Below are positions 1 through 11,227 of a DNA stretch of 64,000 nucleotides, piece after piece; position 1 is the stretch's first letter; every line of letters starts with the position of its first letter. The notes beneath the pieces are model-generated. The model was not told the origin of the DNA. It did no database searches and was given only the letters and a program-made list of their open reading frames with translations. The position numbers and the translations under genes were made by a program. This DNA is from Pseudomonas gingeri (lineage in GTDB: Bacteria > Pseudomonadota > Gammaproteobacteria > Pseudomonadales > Pseudomonadaceae). The stretch covers positions 456,652-520,651 of the forward strand of contig NZ_JACAQA010000005.1 in the NCBI RefSeq assembly GCF_013385425.1, in the 5' to 3' direction.

Positions 1-56
1 AGTTATGGACAGTCGAAACTTAACGACTTACAAGATATGCGCCCATATTGAGCGCA

Positions 57-92
57 CAAAAAAAAGGCCCATCACCAGGATGGGCCTTTCTT
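57..92 (-). terminator. Rho-independent terminator of oprD
   Basis: An inverted repeat AAGGCCCATC / GATGGGCCTT with a short loop is followed, on the minus strand, by a run of T. It lies about 40 bases past the oprD stop codon and fits an intrinsic terminator for that gene. Confidence 0.85.
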
Positions 93-130
93 CAAACGAG
101 TGTCACATCATCAAACAAGTAATCAGACGA

Positions 131-1477
131 TTACAGGATGGTGATTGGGTACGAAGTGATCAGGCGGAACTCGTTGATGTTGATATCGCCATCGTCGGCG
201 TTGCCACGGTGCCAGGCTTGGCGAGCACGGAAGGACAGATCTTTCAGAGGACCGGTCTGTACAACGTACTTGGCTTCCAAGTTGGTTTCGAAGTGACGAC
301 CATCTTTGCCGTAAGCGCCAGCATACGCACCGTTAGGATCTGCGTGGGTACCGTCGATGCCTGTACCGTGGACATAACGAGCCATGAAGCTCAGGCCTGG
401 AACGCCGTACTCAGCCATTTTCAGGTCGTAACGAGCCTGGAGGGATTTCTCGCCTGGGCCGTTAAAGTCGGAGTACTGGATCGAGTTAGCCAGGAAGATC
501 GAGTCGGCACCTTGGGTACCAATCCCCGCGCCGCTTTTGCCGCGTTCGATACCAACGTAGTCGAATGGTGTGTCGCCGTGTACCTGCTGGAAGGCCAGGG
601 TAACGGTGTGTGCCTTGAGGAACGAGTAGGCAGCTGCCAGCGAGTAAGTCGTGTTGCTGATATCACCAGCCAGTGCTTTACCAGTATCGGTAGTGCGATA
701 GAGGTTGAAGTCGAAGTTCAGGCTCTGGTCGGTAGTCAGTGGCAGGGTGTAGTTGACGTTGGTGTAGTACTGGTTCCAGACATCCTCGAGCTTGCCACCG
801 TACAGGGAAGCAGTGAGGTTTTCATTGATCAGGTACTTGCCACCCACGTAGTCGATGCTGCTCGCACGAACGTTAGTGTAGGCAGTCCCCAGGGAGCCCT
901 GAAGCGAGGTGTAGTCAGAGCTGCTGCCGCCGTAAAAGTGACCGGCTTCCAGATCGAGGTCTTTGACTTCACTGCTCTGCAGTTGGAAACCGCGAGCGGT
1001 TTGCTGGAACAGACGGCTGCCGCCAACAGCGAATACTGGCGCCGTGGTAGGGGTGAAATCGCCGAATGTCAGCTGGGTCTTGGAGATGCGAACGCGGACG
1101 TCCGCGCCAGCTTTACCGAAGCTGTCATTGACGCCATCGCTGCCATGGCTCAGGTTGCCTGTGCCGGTATGGTCATCGGTACCGTCAAGCTTGAAACCAG
1201 CATCACCAAAGACATCGACGCCTACGCCGACAGTGCCTTGGGTAAAGCCAGAGCTGAATTTGCCCAGTACACCTTGGCTCCAGTCTTTCTGGTCTGCTTT
1301 GCCGAGAGGTTGCTTGGTCCGGTTGAAGTAGTAGTTCTCAAGAACCACACCAGCCGAAGCACCTTCAACGAAACCCTTGGCGTCAGACTGAGGGGTTACG
1401 AACGGGTCGGCCATAGCCACTTGGGAACCTGCTGCGGTAACAGCCAGGGCGATCATGCTCCACTTCATCACGCGCAT
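131..1477 (-). CDS. oprD: OprD-family outer membrane porin
   Basis: 448-residue outer-membrane porin. Residues 1-23 form a signal peptide ending in AMA|DP, and the mature chain has the alternating, glycine- and tyrosine-rich pattern of a beta-barrel. Recognisable OprD stretches are SGFTQGTVGVGVDVFG, GGSRLFQQTARGFQLQSSE, SIQYSDFNGPGEKS, TNLEAKYVVQTGP and the C-terminal FRLITSYPITIL. In P. aeruginosa OprD takes up basic amino acids and small peptides and admits carbapenems; the same substrates here are inferred from similarity and from gene order (HIT, slyX, cold-shock, dps, aspS follow, as in PAO1). The ATG is preceded by AAAGGAG at a good distance. The gene is transcribed away from its neighbours behind a 960-base leader. 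Other OprD-family members have different substrates, so specificity is less sure than family. Confidence 0.92.
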   Translation of the reverse strand: MRVMKWSMIALAVTAAGSQVAMADPFVTPQSDAKGFVEGASAGVVLENYYFNRTKQPLGKADQKDWSQGVLGKFSSGFTQGTVGVGVDVFGDAGFKLDGTDDHTGTGNLSHGSDGVNDSFGKAGADVRVRISKTQLTFGDFTPTTAPVFAVGGSRLFQQTARGFQLQSSEVKDLDLEAGHFYGGSSSDYTSLQGSLGTAYTNVRASSIDYVGGKYLINENLTASLYGGKLEDVWNQYYTNVNYTLPLTTDQSLNFDFNLYRTTDTGKALAGDISNTTYSLAAAYSFLKAHTVTLAFQQVHGDTPFDYVGIERGKSGAGIGTQGADSIFLANSIQYSDFNGPGEKSLQARYDLKMAEYGVPGLSFMARYVHGTGIDGTHADPNGAYAGAYGKDGRHFETNLEAKYVVQTGPLKDLSFRARQAWHRGNADDGDININEFRLITSYPITIL

Positions 1478-2437
1478 CGTGATTTGCTCCTTTGGTTTTA
1501 GGAAGAGTACTGCCGTCCCACCTGTATTTTTGTCTGGGCGGCTCTTTCTTTTTTGTGTCGGCGCAAACTTATATCACGCTGACAAACTTGGCGATACTTG
1601 CACACCTATCCTTGCGGCTTCTTTACGAGCCTGTCGCAAAAAGCTAGCTCCATGTCGCAAATTCACAGCCTTTGTACAACGGCTGCACAACTTCAGCGCT
1701 GTTTTCAGCGGCATGAGCATAGAAGCAAATGGTCTATGTTCAAGCCCTGAATTCTCCATGGGCGCACTGTACTGCGTTGTCTCGGTGTCGCAGGGGCTTC
1801 AGCGTCCGGGCTGACCCTCTGTCGCGACTATTCACTTACCAATGCAACAAGCATGCACAAAGTGAAAAAATCGTGAGAAAAAATTTACCTGGCACCGTCA
1901 TCACGCTGAAACCCTTATGGAACCTAGGGCGGTTGGCGTTTACGCCAGCGCTTGACGTAGTGCTTTTCCTTGTGCTGCTAATCCTTTGAAAATCCATGGA
2001 AAGCCAAAAACGTTACCGGTCCACACTCCGACTGGGTAGTCGGTGACTGAAGCGTGCACTGATAGTAGTCGTAGTGTGCGGTTTTGGTGCAAAAAGCCGA
2101 TTTACAGTTTCGATGCGGACATTGGCTGCAGGCAAGGCGGCTTTTTTGTCCCTGGAGTCAGCTCTCGCCCTCCATGACGTAGGCAGAGGATTTCAGAAAA
2201 AAGTGACATTTTTATGGCTGGCTGGGGTTTTTTCTGGCTGCTGTGTAATTTTGTGGTGTTTGTTGTCCTGAAAAAGTGCGCCCTGTTCCATTCTGGAGCA
2301 GGCGGTGCCCCGTATTCGCCCATTTGCCGCCATCGCGGCCGAGGGCCGTGAATCGGTGGCCGATCACGGGTATCCTGACGGCCTGTCGCCTGGCTTTTGC
2401 CGGGCGCAAACCTATCCGTCACGCAGGAGTATTCACG
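1478..2437. other. Long non-coding region between oprD and the HIT gene
   Basis: No convincing protein gene in about 960 bases; the short reading frames have poor starts and no recognisable product. It must carry the oprD promoter (minus strand). Visible structure: two TGTCGCAAA direct repeats 21 bp apart (1634-1663), a TTGTACAA palindrome near 1674, and AAAAAGCCG (2091-2099) complementary to CGGCTTTTT (2138-2146). The last pair has a 38-base interior and could be a weak terminator or the end of an unrecognised small RNA. Confidence 0.5.
1634..1663 (-). promoter_or_regulatory. Paired TGTCGC boxes upstream of oprD, possible ArgR site
   Basis: TGTCGCAAA occurs at 1634-1642 and 1655-1663, in direct orientation and two helical turns apart, about 160-190 bp upstream of the oprD start. 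TGTCGC is the core of the half-site reported for Pseudomonas ArgR, and arginine induction of oprD through ArgR is established in P. aeruginosa. The rest of the half-site (AA eight bases on) is not well matched, so this is an inference. Confidence 0.4.
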
Positions 2438-2869
2438 GTGTTCGTTCTCGATTCGCGCCTTCAACAAGACACCTTGCCGATGGGCGACTTGCCGTTGTGT
2501 CGTGTGCTGCTGTCCAATGATGCGAACTATCCCTGGTTCATCCTGGTGCCACGGCGCGCGGATATCAGTGAAGTGTTCCAGTTGGAGGCTACCGATCAGC
2601 AGCAGTTGTGGCGCGAGACCACGGAGCTGGCGCAGCTGCTCGAGGTCACCTTCAAGGCGGACAAGATGAATGTCGCGGCCCTGGGCAATGTGGTCAGTCA
2701 GTTACATATGCATGTGATCGTTCGTCGTCGTGACGATGTGGCCTGGCCGGCACCGGTCTGGGGCAAGCAGCCGGCCAGGCCTTATACCGAGGAGGAGGTC
2801 ATGGTGATTCGCGAGCAGTTGCGCGTGGCGTTCCAGCATGACCCGCGTTTTGTGCAGGCGGACGTATGA
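2438..2869 (+). CDS. HIT-domain protein
   Basis: 143-residue histidine-triad protein. The HIT signature is [10 protein letters not shown] (H-x-H-x pattern), late in the domain; the N-terminal part [30 protein letters not shown] is typical of the proteobacterial branch that sits beside slyX. HIT proteins hydrolyse or transfer nucleotides, with the middle histidine as nucleophile; the substrate here is unknown. A GTG start at 2438 is chosen because AGGAG lies eight bases upstream and the first residues FVLDSRLQ match the family; an open frame continues further upstream but lacks similarity. slyX starts four bases before its stop codon ends, so the two are probably co-transcribed. Confidence 0.85.
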   Translation: MFVLDSRLQQDTLPMGDLPLCRVLLSNDANYPWFILVPRRADISEVFQLEATDQQQLWRETTELAQLLEVTFKADKMNVAALGNVVSQLHMHVIVRRRDDVAWPAPVWGKQPARPYTEEEVMVIREQLRVAFQHDPRFVQADV

Positions 2870-3072
2870 ACCTTGAAGATCGCGTGACCGAACTGGAAAG
2901 TCGCCAGGCGTTTCAGGATGACACCATCCAGGCGCTCAATGATGTGCTGGTGGAGCAGCGGCGGGTGGTCGAGCGCCTGCAACTGCAGATGGCCGCTTTG
3001 CTCAAGCGTCATGAAGAAATGATGGGGCAGTTCGACTCCTTCGAGGAAGAAGCGCCGCCTCCGCACTATTAA
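2866..3072 (+). CDS. slyX: SlyX family protein
   Basis: 68-residue acidic, heptad-rich protein ([28 protein letters not shown]...) ending in a proline-histidine-tyrosine tail PPPHY, as in SlyX. It is predicted to be mostly a coiled coil. Function is not established; the name comes from its position next to slyD in enterobacteria. Its ATG overlaps the HIT stop codon by four bases, indicating translational coupling, and a strong bidirectional terminator follows. Confidence 0.88.
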   Translation: MNLEDRVTELESRQAFQDDTIQALNDVLVEQRRVVERLQLQMAALLKRHEEMMGQFDSFEEEAPPPHY

Positions 3073-3090
3073 CAGTAATTCGTAGACATA

Positions 3091-3128
3091 AAAAAACGCG
3101 AGGCAGCCAGGCTGCCTCGCGTTTTTTT
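3091..3128. terminator. Bidirectional terminator between slyX and the cold-shock gene
   Basis: AAAAAACGCGAGGCAGCC and its complement GGCTGCCTCGCGTTTTTT form a long perfect stem with A- and T-runs on both sides, so it can end transcription of the two convergent genes. Confidence 0.93.
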
Positions 3129-3136
3129 GTGGCCGA

Positions 3137-3742
3137 TCAGCGACGCGGCAGTGCCGCGATCACGTCTTCGGCTTGCAGGCCCTTGTCCCGGTTCATCACC
3201 GAGAACTCCACGCGCTGGCCTTCGACCAGGACGCGGTGACCTTCGCCACGGATGGCGCGGAAGTGCACGAAAATATCATCGCCGGAATCCCGCGAGATAA
3301 AGCCGAAACCCTTGGAAGTGTTGAACCACTTCACGGTACCGGTATCGCGATTGCTCATGTCGTAGTTGTGGGAAGCCGCCGCCGGGGAAGATTTCTTGTA
3401 GAAACTCACCGCCAGGTGCAGCAATACGGCAAGCACGGCGGCCAGCAGACTCGGAAGCACGGCGGGTTGGCCGCCGATCAGGGTCAGGGGGGCGAGCAGG
3501 GTGAGGATTTGCAGTGCCACGGCGATGATCAGCAGGATGCTGACCAGGATTTGCAGTTGATGCCGTGGGCCCTTGTTCCAGTAAGGAATGACTGGCGCGA
3601 GGGTCAGGTTGAGCAAGCCGAAGAATGCCAGGTACAGCGCATCGGGTTGTTGCAGGTAAGGCAGGGCTTCGGATCGCAGGCTGGGGATAAAGGACAGCAG
3701 CAGGGCAACGGCGCCCGTTAGCAGGTGGACGATTTTCAACAT
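3137..3742 (-). CDS. Membrane protein with C-terminal cold-shock domain
   Basis: About 201 residues. The first 115 residues hold three to four hydrophobic helices (around 1-20, 35-55, 60-85, 90-112), followed by a linker and a complete cold-shock domain: [19 protein letters not shown] (RNP1 KGFGFI) and DIFVHF (RNP2). The domain binds single-stranded nucleic acid; tethering it to the membrane is the odd feature. PAO1 has the same fusion at this locus (PA0961). ATG at 3742 (MLKIVHLL) is preferred; an in-frame TTG lies 18 bases upstream without a clear ribosome site. Function beyond nucleic-acid binding is unknown. Confidence 0.85.
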   Translation of the reverse strand: MLKIVHLLTGAVALLLSFIPSLRSEALPYLQQPDALYLAFFGLLNLTLAPVIPYWNKGPRHQLQILVSILLIIAVALQILTLLAPLTLIGGQPAVLPSLLAAVLAVLLHLAVSFYKKSSPAAASHNYDMSNRDTGTVKWFNTSKGFGFISRDSGDDIFVHFRAIRGEGHRVLVEGQRVEFSVMNRDKGLQAEDVIAALPRR

Positions 3743-4110
3743 TTTGATTGACTCACTCAAGACGGATCACAAGGAAGAGCGGGTGGCACACGGTTCGCTT
3801 CTGGAAAAAAGGTGAGGCGTTGGGCACGTGTGGGCATCCGCCTATGCGCCGCTGCCAGAGAATCGACAGCCACGACACAGTCTCTATTTAACAGCAAAGC
3901 CCATGCCTTCTCAAACTTCGGCGCCGGGCCGCTGTCGGAGAACTTGCGGCGGGGCAGGGCCGGTGCCGACGCGGCCCGCGGGCCAGACGCCTGCCGGTGG
4001 TCGCCGTGGCGGATTTGTCGCAGTCGTCGCGGCTGCGCGAGTCGTGGGCGCTTGCTAGAGTGGTCCTGCACCTGCGAAGACGATGATCCATTCTGACCAA
4101 GGGGATACAT
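3743..4110. other. Intergenic region upstream of the dps-like gene
   Basis: No gene seen. TGGCACACGGTTCGCT at 3784-3799 has the GG-N10-GC spacing of a sigma-54 promoter with two mismatches and reads toward the dps-like gene, but lies about 310 bases from it. CTAGAGT at 4055-4061 resembles an RpoS-type -10 and is much closer. Both are weak guesses; stationary-phase control of Dps proteins makes the second more plausible. Confidence 0.35.
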
Positions 4111-4581
4111 ATGGCTATTGATATCGGTATCAGCGAAGCAGACCGTAAATCCATTGTTGAAGGTCTTTCCCGTCTGTTGTCGGACACCTACGTGCTGTAC
4201 CTGAAAACCCACAACTTTCACTGGAATGTCAGCGGGCCGATGTTCCGCACGCTGCATTTGATGTTCGAAGAGCAATACAACGAACTGGCCCTGGCCGTGG
4301 ACCTGATCGCCGAACGTATCCGCGCCCTGGGTTTTCCCGCGCCGGGGACCTATTCCACCTACGCCCGTCTGTCCTCCATCAAGGAAGAAGAAGGGGTGCC
4401 GAGTGCCGAGGAGATGATCAAGCAACTGGTGCAAGGCCAGGAAGCGGTCACCCGCACGGCGCGGGGCCTCTTTCCGTTGCTGGACAAGGTCAGTGACGAA
4501 CCGACCGCCGACCTGTTGACCCAGCGCATGCAGGTGCATGAGAAGACCGCCTGGATGCTGCGCGCCCTGCTGGAAGGCTGA
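4111..4581 (+). CDS. Dps-family ferritin-like protein
   Basis: 156 residues, the usual size for Dps. The ferroxidase signature is visible: [31 protein letters not shown], with H, H, and the D/E pair further on ([12 protein letters not shown]). Dps proteins form dodecamers that oxidise and store iron with peroxide and protect DNA; this branch (as PA0962) lacks the long lysine-rich N-terminus, so direct DNA binding is doubtful. The ATG follows AAGGGG at six bases. The gene is monocistronic and followed by two GC-rich hairpins. Confidence 0.88.
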   Translation: MAIDIGISEADRKSIVEGLSRLLSDTYVLYLKTHNFHWNVSGPMFRTLHLMFEEQYNELALAVDLIAERIRALGFPAPGTYSTYARLSSIKEEEGVPSAEEMIKQLVQGQEAVTRTARGLFPLLDKVSDEPTADLLTQRMQVHEKTAWMLRALLEG

Positions 4582-4591
4582 GCCCGCGCCG

Positions 4592-4667
4592 GCGCGAATG
4601 AAGCCGTCGCTTCATTCGCGCTGCCTGTCGGCGAGCTCGGCATCTTCGCGAAGGCGCAGGCCTTCGC
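4592..4667. repeat. Two GC-rich hairpins downstream of the dps-like gene
   Basis: A perfect 13-bp stem with a 4-base loop at 4592-4621 (GCGCGAATGAAGC and complement) is followed by an 8-bp stem at 4648-4667 (GCGAAGGC and complement). Neither has a T-run. They resemble the REP-like palindromes common between Pseudomonas genes and may stabilise the 3' end of the mRNA. Confidence 0.6.
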
Positions 4668-4827
4668 CTGGTCGCGGCCCCAGGCTTTTCGTTGTTCTTC
4701 CTTATTAATGGACTCTTCCTACGGAGGCTGTGGTGCAGTCTGCTGGATAGGGTTTTTTACTTAATGTTTTATGTCAGGAGGTTTGCCAGGAGCGCCTTTA
4801 TTCAAAGGTGTGCAGCGACGGAGTGCG

Positions 4828-5172
4828 ATGAAAATGGTTCAGTGGGTAGGGCATGAGGTGGGGAGTTCCGGTTGTTTGCGCAAGACCCGGGTGGATCCCC
4901 TGTTGCTGGATTTCGATATTGGATTGGCGAAGCCCGTTTCGCGTTCGGTGCGTTTGAATGGTTTTGCCACCTGCTTGCGTCTGGAGGAGGTTTATTGGAA
5001 GGTACTGGCCGATATTGCCAATACCCATGAATGTACAGTCAATGCCTTGCTGTCCAATGTGGACATGGAGGTTCATCTGCGCTACGGCGGGGTGAAGAAT
5101 TTCAGTGGTTTGATTCGCGTGGTCTGTGTCGTCCATCTGCTGACGTTGGGCGGTTTGTCCCGGGCCCTCTAG
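4828..5172 (+). CDS. Ribbon-helix-helix domain protein
   Basis: About 114 residues. The core SRSVRLNGFATCLRLEEVYWKVLADIA is a basic beta strand and helix of the ribbon-helix-helix type found in a family of short Pseudomonas proteins (RHH_4-like), followed by CTVNALLSNVDMEVHLRYGGVKNFSGLIRVVCV. Such folds bind DNA as dimers, but no target is known. ATG at 4828 is preceded by GGAG; an upstream ATG at 4771 in the same frame is less likely. It stands alone between the dps-like and fmdB-like genes. Confidence 0.7.
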   Translation: MKMVQWVGHEVGSSGCLRKTRVDPLLLDFDIGLAKPVSRSVRLNGFATCLRLEEVYWKVLADIANTHECTVNALLSNVDMEVHLRYGGVKNFSGLIRVVCVVHLLTLGGLSRAL

Positions 5173-5338
5173 GCTTGTTCTGACGTCTCGGTGGATTGGC
5201 GAGACGGCATGGGCTGGGGCGCTGACCGGTCCACGGCTGCAAAGGCTCGATTTAACGGATATAATCCCGCTCTTTGCTGCATGGCCCGTCCCGGGCTCGG
5301 GCAGCAGTGTTGCCGTTATCTGATTGCCGAGACGCCCC

Positions 5339-5560
5339 ATGCCCATGTACGACTATCAATGCGCTTCCTGCGGTCATCAGCTGGAAGCCATTCAAAAGAT
5401 CAGTGATGCACCGCTGGTCGACTGCCCGGCCTGCCAGGCACCGCAATTGAAGAAAATGCTCTCCATGCCGGGTTTCCGCCTCAGCGGTAGCGGCTGGTAC
5501 GAGACGGATTTCAAGACCGGCAGCAAGAAAAACCTGGCAGGTGGCGATAAAGCCGACTGA
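5339..5560 (+). CDS. FmdB-family zinc-ribbon protein
   Basis: 73 residues starting MPMYDYQCASCGHQLEAIQ, with two CxxC pairs (CASC and CPAC) forming a zinc ribbon, and a short polar tail. The family (FmdB putative regulatory protein) is widespread and poorly characterised; in Pseudomonas it sits directly before aspS, as here (83 bases). ATG at 5339 is chosen over an in-frame upstream start because it gives the conserved N-terminus. Confidence 0.85.
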   Translation: MPMYDYQCASCGHQLEAIQKISDAPLVDCPACQAPQLKKMLSMPGFRLSGSGWYETDFKTGSKKNLAGGDKAD

Positions 5561-5643
5561 AATAAGCGACACGAGCGGGCGCTTGTCGCGTTGCCAAGAC
5601 AAGACCTCCACCGAAATCGAATGACTAGAAGCGAACCACGACC

Positions 5644-7419
<1,776 letters not shown>

Positions 7420-7430
7420 GACTGACCCGA

Positions 7431-7458
7431 GGGCGCATCCACTGGATGCGCCTTTTTT
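7431..7458 (+). terminator. Terminator of aspS
   Basis: GGGCGCATCC / GGATGCGCC stem with a 4-base loop followed by TTTTTT, a dozen bases after the aspS stop. Confidence 0.9.
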
Positions 7459-7545
7459 CAAGGTCGAGACTTTTTATTGCCGGCCGCTGCCACCGGGCAG
7501 GGCGGGCAACGTTTCAAAGAGCACAAAGAGAATTCGGAGCGAGTT

Positions 7546-8292
7546 ATGGCAGGTCATTCCAAGTGGGCGAACATCAAGCACCGCAAAGAACGTCAGGATG
7601 CCAAGAAGGGCAAGATCTTCACCAAGTGGATTCGTGAGCTGACCGTTGCCGCTCGTCAGGGCGGTGGTGATCCAGGCTCCAACCCACGCCTGCGTCTGGC
7701 GCTGGACAAGGCCCTCGGCGCAAACATGAGCCGCGATATCATTGATCGCGCGGTGGCCCGCGGTGCCGGTGCGGCCGACACCGACGATATGGTCGAGCTC
7801 AGCTACGAAGGCTACGGCCCCGGTGGCGTGGCGGTGATGGTTGAATGCATGACCGACAACCGCAACCGTACCGCGGCAGCCGTGCGCCACGCGTTCAGCA
7901 AGTGTGGCGGCAACCTGGGGACCGACGGCTCCGTGGCCTATCTGTTCGAGCGCAAGGGGCAACTGTCCTTCGCCCCGGGCATCGATGAAGACGCGCTGAT
8001 GGAAGCGGCGATGGAAGCCGACGCCGATGACGTGGTTACCCACGAAGACGGTTCGATGGACGTGTTCACCTCGTTTGCCGGCTTCTATACGGTGCGTAAC
8101 GCCCTGGATGCGGCAGGATTCAAGGCGGCGGATGCGGAAATCGTCATGTTGCCGACCACCAGCGCCGAACTCGATCTGGAGGGCGCGGAAAAGGTCCTCA
8201 AGCTGATCGATATGCTCGAGGACCTGGACGACGTGCAGAACGTCTACTCCAATGCCGATATTCCCGAATCGGTAGCCGAGCAGCTCGGCTGA
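7546..8292 (+). CDS. yebC: YebC/PmpR family protein
   Basis: 248 residues, the exact size of YebC family members. The N-terminus [20 protein letters not shown] is invariant in the family and fixes the start at 7546, with GGAG eight bases upstream. YebC-family proteins were described as transcriptional regulators (PmpR represses pqsR in P. aeruginosa) and, more recently, as helping ribosomes through proline-rich stretches. Because no pqs genes are in this window, the pqsR role should not be assumed. It precedes ruvC by 16 bases and may be in the same transcript. Confidence 0.93.
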   Translation: MAGHSKWANIKHRKERQDAKKGKIFTKWIRELTVAARQGGGDPGSNPRLRLALDKALGANMSRDIIDRAVARGAGAADTDDMVELSYEGYGPGGVAVMVECMTDNRNRTAAAVRHAFSKCGGNLGTDGSVAYLFERKGQLSFAPGIDEDALMEAAMEADADDVVTHEDGSMDVFTSFAGFYTVRNALDAAGFKAADAEIVMLPTTSAELDLEGAEKVLKLIDMLEDLDDVQNVYSNADIPESVAEQLG

Positions 8293-8308
8293 CCCAAACG
8301 CAGGCGTT

Positions 8309-8833
8309 ATGACTTTAATTCTTGGTATCGACCCCGGTTCGCGCATCACCGGTTATGGTGTGGTGCGCGATACCGGCCGTGGCTGCGTTTACGTCGCCTC
8401 GGGCTGCATCCGCACCGGCAGTGGCGAACTGCATGAGCGCTTGCAGATCGTCTATCGCAGCGTGCGCGAAGTGATCCAGACCTACGGGCCGGTGACCATG
8501 GGCATCGAAAAGGTGTTCATGGCAAAAAACGCCGACTCGGCGCTCAAGCTCGGTCAGGCGCGGGGCGCGGCCATCGTCGCCGGCGCCGAGGAAAACCTCG
8601 AGATCGCCGAGTACACCGCGACCCAGGTCAAGCAGGCCGTGGCCGGTACCGGCGGCGCCAACAAGGAACAGGTGATGATGATGGTCATGCACCTGCTCAA
8701 GCTCACCACCAAACCGCAAGTCGACGCCTCCGATGCCCTGGCGATTGCCCTGTGCCATGCACATACCCGCTCCAGTCTCTTGCCCCATGGCCTGGGTGCG
8801 GCACGTTCCCGTGGCGGTCGCCTGCGTCTCTGA
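8309..8833 (+). CDS. ruvC: Holliday junction resolvase RuvC
   Basis: 174 residues. The catalytic acidic residues are present: D8 in [15 protein letters not shown] in [11 protein letters not shown] (about 68), and the D pair in [13 protein letters not shown] (about 141 and 144). RuvC dimers cut four-way junctions after RuvAB branch migration. The start ATG lies 16 bases after yebC. ruvA follows after 114 bases and ruvB directly after that. Confidence 0.97.
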   Translation: MTLILGIDPGSRITGYGVVRDTGRGCVYVASGCIRTGSGELHERLQIVYRSVREVIQTYGPVTMGIEKVFMAKNADSALKLGQARGAAIVAGAEENLEIAEYTATQVKQAVAGTGGANKEQVMMMVMHLLKLTTKPQVDASDALAIALCHAHTRSSLLPHGLGAARSRGGRLRL

Positions 8834-8947
8834 TAGCATCATCGCCTCAAACAATTTTGCTTGCCGATAGCGCCACGCCGGATAAGGTAGTGCGCTATCG
8901 TTCCGAGTCGTCAGCCACTGGTCTGGCCAGAAATAAGGATCTGATAC

Positions 8948-9562
8948 GTGATTGGACGTTTGCGCGGCACCCTGGCTGAAAAACAGCCGCCGCATCTCAT
9001 CCTTGATGTGAATGGCCTCGGCTACGAGCTGGAGGTGCCGATGACCACGCTTTACCGCCTGCCGTCGGTCGGCGAGCCGCTGACCCTGCACACCCATTTG
9101 GTCGTGCGCGAGGATGCCCAGTTACTCTATGGCTTCATCGGCAGGCGCGAGCGCGATTTTTTTCGCGAGTTGATCCGCCTCAACGGTGTCGGGCCGAAGC
9201 TGGCCCTGGCGTTGATGTCGAGCCTGGAGGTCGATGAACTGGTGCGCTGCGTGCAGGCCCAGGACACCTCGGCGCTGGTGCGGGTGCCCGGCGTTGGCAA
9301 GAAGACCGCCGAGCGCCTGCTGGTGGAACTCAAGGACCGCTTCAAGGCCTGGGAAACCGTGCCGAGCATGTTTGCCCTGGTGCCCAACCAGCCGGACGGT
9401 GCCCCTGCGCAGCCGGTGGCCAGTGCTGAAAGCGATGCGGTCAGTGCGCTGATTTCCCTGGGCTACAAGCCCCAGGAAGCGAGCAAAGCGGTGTCGGCCA
9501 TCAAAGACAAAGGCCTGAGCAGCGAAGACATGATTCGTCGCGCCCTGAAGGGAATGATCTAA
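8948..9562 (+). CDS. ruvA: Holliday junction helicase subunit RuvA
   Basis: 204 residues: N-terminal OB domain ([31 protein letters not shown]), two helix-hairpin-helix motifs ([14 protein letters not shown] and [17 protein letters not shown]), a flexible linker and the C-terminal domain III that contacts RuvB. GTG start at 8948 with AAGGA ten bases upstream. Its TAA stop is immediately followed by the ruvB GTG. Confidence 0.97.
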   Translation: MIGRLRGTLAEKQPPHLILDVNGLGYELEVPMTTLYRLPSVGEPLTLHTHLVVREDAQLLYGFIGRRERDFFRELIRLNGVGPKLALALMSSLEVDELVRCVQAQDTSALVRVPGVGKKTAERLLVELKDRFKAWETVPSMFALVPNQPDGAPAQPVASAESDAVSALISLGYKPQEASKAVSAIKDKGLSSEDMIRRALKGMI

Positions 9563-10621
9563 GTGATTGAAGCCGACCGTTTGATTACCGCCTCCGGCGG
9601 GCGTGACCGCGAGGAAGTCCAGGATCGCGCCATTCGGCCGTTGAGCCTGGCCGAGTACATCGGCCAGCCGACGGTCAAGGAGCAGATGGAGCTGTTTATC
9701 CAGGCGGCACGCGGGCGTGGCGAGTCCCTTGACCACACCCTGATCTTCGGCCCGCCGGGCCTGGGCAAGACCACCCTGGCCAATATCATCGCCCAGGAAA
9801 TGGGCGTGTCGATCAAGAGCACCTCGGGGCCGGTGCTGGAGCGCGCCGGCGACCTGGCGGCGCTGCTGACCAATCTCGAGCCCCACGATGTGCTCTTTAT
9901 CGATGAAATTCACCGCCTGTCGCCCGTTGTCGAAGAAGTCCTGTACCCGGCGATGGAAGACTTCCAGCTCGATATCATGATCGGCGAAGGGCCGGCGGCG
10001 CGTTCGATCAAGCTTGATCTGCCACCCTTCACCCTGGTCGGCGCCACCACCCGCGCGGGCATGTTGACCAACCCGTTACGTGACCGCTTCGGTATCGTCC
10101 AGCGTCTTGAGTTCTATAGCACCGCGGACCTGGCGACCATCGTCACTCGTTCGGCGGGGATTCTCGGTTTGCCGCTGGACCCGGAAGGCGCGTTCGAGAT
10201 CGCTCGACGGGCCCGGGGCACGCCGCGGATTGCCAACCGCCTGTTGCGCCGGGTACGGGATTTCGCCGAGGTGCGGGCCAAGGGCCATATCACCAAGGCC
10301 GTGGCGGACCTGGCGTTGAACTTGCTGGATGTCGATGAACACGGTTTCGATCACCAGGACCGGCGCCTGCTGCTGACCATGATCGAGAAGTTCGACGGCG
10401 GTCCGGTCGGCGTGGACAGCCTGGCGGCGGCGATCAGCGAGGAGCGGCACACCATCGAAGATGTGCTCGAACCCTACCTGATCCAGCAGGGCTACATCAT
10501 GCGCACCCCCCGTGGACGGGTGGTGACCCGACATGCCTATCTGCACTTCGGATTGAATATTCCGTCGCGCTTGGGTGAAATGCCCGTGGTAGACGAGTTT
10601 CTGGATGCGTTGGACGAGTAA
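9563..10621 (+). CDS. ruvB: Holliday junction branch-migration ATPase RuvB
   Basis: 352 residues, AAA+ ATPase. Walker A GPPGLGKT at 63-70, Walker [10 protein letters not shown] at about 112-120, sensor I GATTRAGM, arginine finger in the LRDRFG stretch, and the C-terminal winged helix ([17 protein letters not shown]). It drives branch migration with RuvA. The GTG start touches the ruvA stop codon with no gap, which implies coupled translation. Confidence 0.97.
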   Translation: MIEADRLITASGGRDREEVQDRAIRPLSLAEYIGQPTVKEQMELFIQAARGRGESLDHTLIFGPPGLGKTTLANIIAQEMGVSIKSTSGPVLERAGDLAALLTNLEPHDVLFIDEIHRLSPVVEEVLYPAMEDFQLDIMIGEGPAARSIKLDLPPFTLVGATTRAGMLTNPLRDRFGIVQRLEFYSTADLATIVTRSAGILGLPLDPEGAFEIARRARGTPRIANRLLRRVRDFAEVRAKGHITKAVADLALNLLDVDEHGFDHQDRRLLLTMIEKFDGGPVGVDSLAAAISEERHTIEDVLEPYLIQQGYIMRTPRGRVVTRHAYLHFGLNIPSRLGEMPVVDEFLDALDE

Positions 10622-10759
10622 AAGCGGAATCGGGGCTGATTTATTCGCGGTTTGCGTTGTCCGAAGGGCACGTGTCACGAATCTTCATGCAAAAAGTCGT
10701 CGAAGGATGAAAAACAGTTGCCTGGCCGGATTGGCAACCTGAGGAGTAAGCACTAGAGT

Positions 10760-11227
10760 ATGCGCGCGCAAAACGGGGTTCAGTCGTTCGCACATCGCTG
10801 TCGCGTTTATTACGAGGACACCGATGCCGGCGGCATCGTGTATTACGTCAATTACCTTAAGTTCATGGAGCGGGCTCGAACCGAGCGGCTACGGGCATTG
10901 GGCTTTGCCCAATCGTCGCTGGCAGGGGAGAACCTGTTGTTCGTCGTGCATTCCAGCGAAGCGCGTTACCACGCGCCGGCGCGGTTGGACGACGAACTGC
11001 TGATCAGCGCCGAGGTGATTGAGCTGAACCGTGCGAGCCTGCGCTTCAAGCAGCAGGTCAGGCGGGCTGATGATGAAACGCTGCTCTGTGAAGGGCGGTT
11101 CCTGGTGGCCTGTGTGCGCGCCGATAGTTTAAAACCCCGGGCCATTCCAGAAGCCTTGCGTTCGGCCTTTGCCGACACAAGCGGCGCGGGTACTCACTTA
11201 GAGCAGGAGATAAAGCGTGGAAGCTAA
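10760..11227 (+). CDS. ybgC: YbgC-type acyl-CoA thioesterase of the tol-pal cluster
   Basis: 155 residues, hot-dog fold. The 4HBT signature [24 protein letters not shown] contains the catalytic Asp. YbgC thioesterases act on acyl-CoA/ACP and are genetically linked to Tol-Pal and phospholipid synthesis. First gene of the tol-pal operon; the last codons overlap the tolQ start by 11 bases. GAGGAG lies about 14 bases upstream of the chosen ATG, slightly far. Confidence 0.93.
   Translation: MRAQNGVQSFAHRCRVYYEDTDAGGIVYYVNYLKFMERARTERLRALGFAQSSLAGENLLFVVHSSEARYHAPARLDDELLISAEVIELNRASLRFKQQVRRADDETLLCEGRFLVACVRADSLKPRAIPEALRSAFADTSGAGTHLEQEIKRGS

Noticed and set aside
5..1501. 498-residue open frame on the plus strand
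   Set aside because: It lies opposite oprD, has no recognisable domain and no ribosome site; it results from the GC-biased codons of the real gene.
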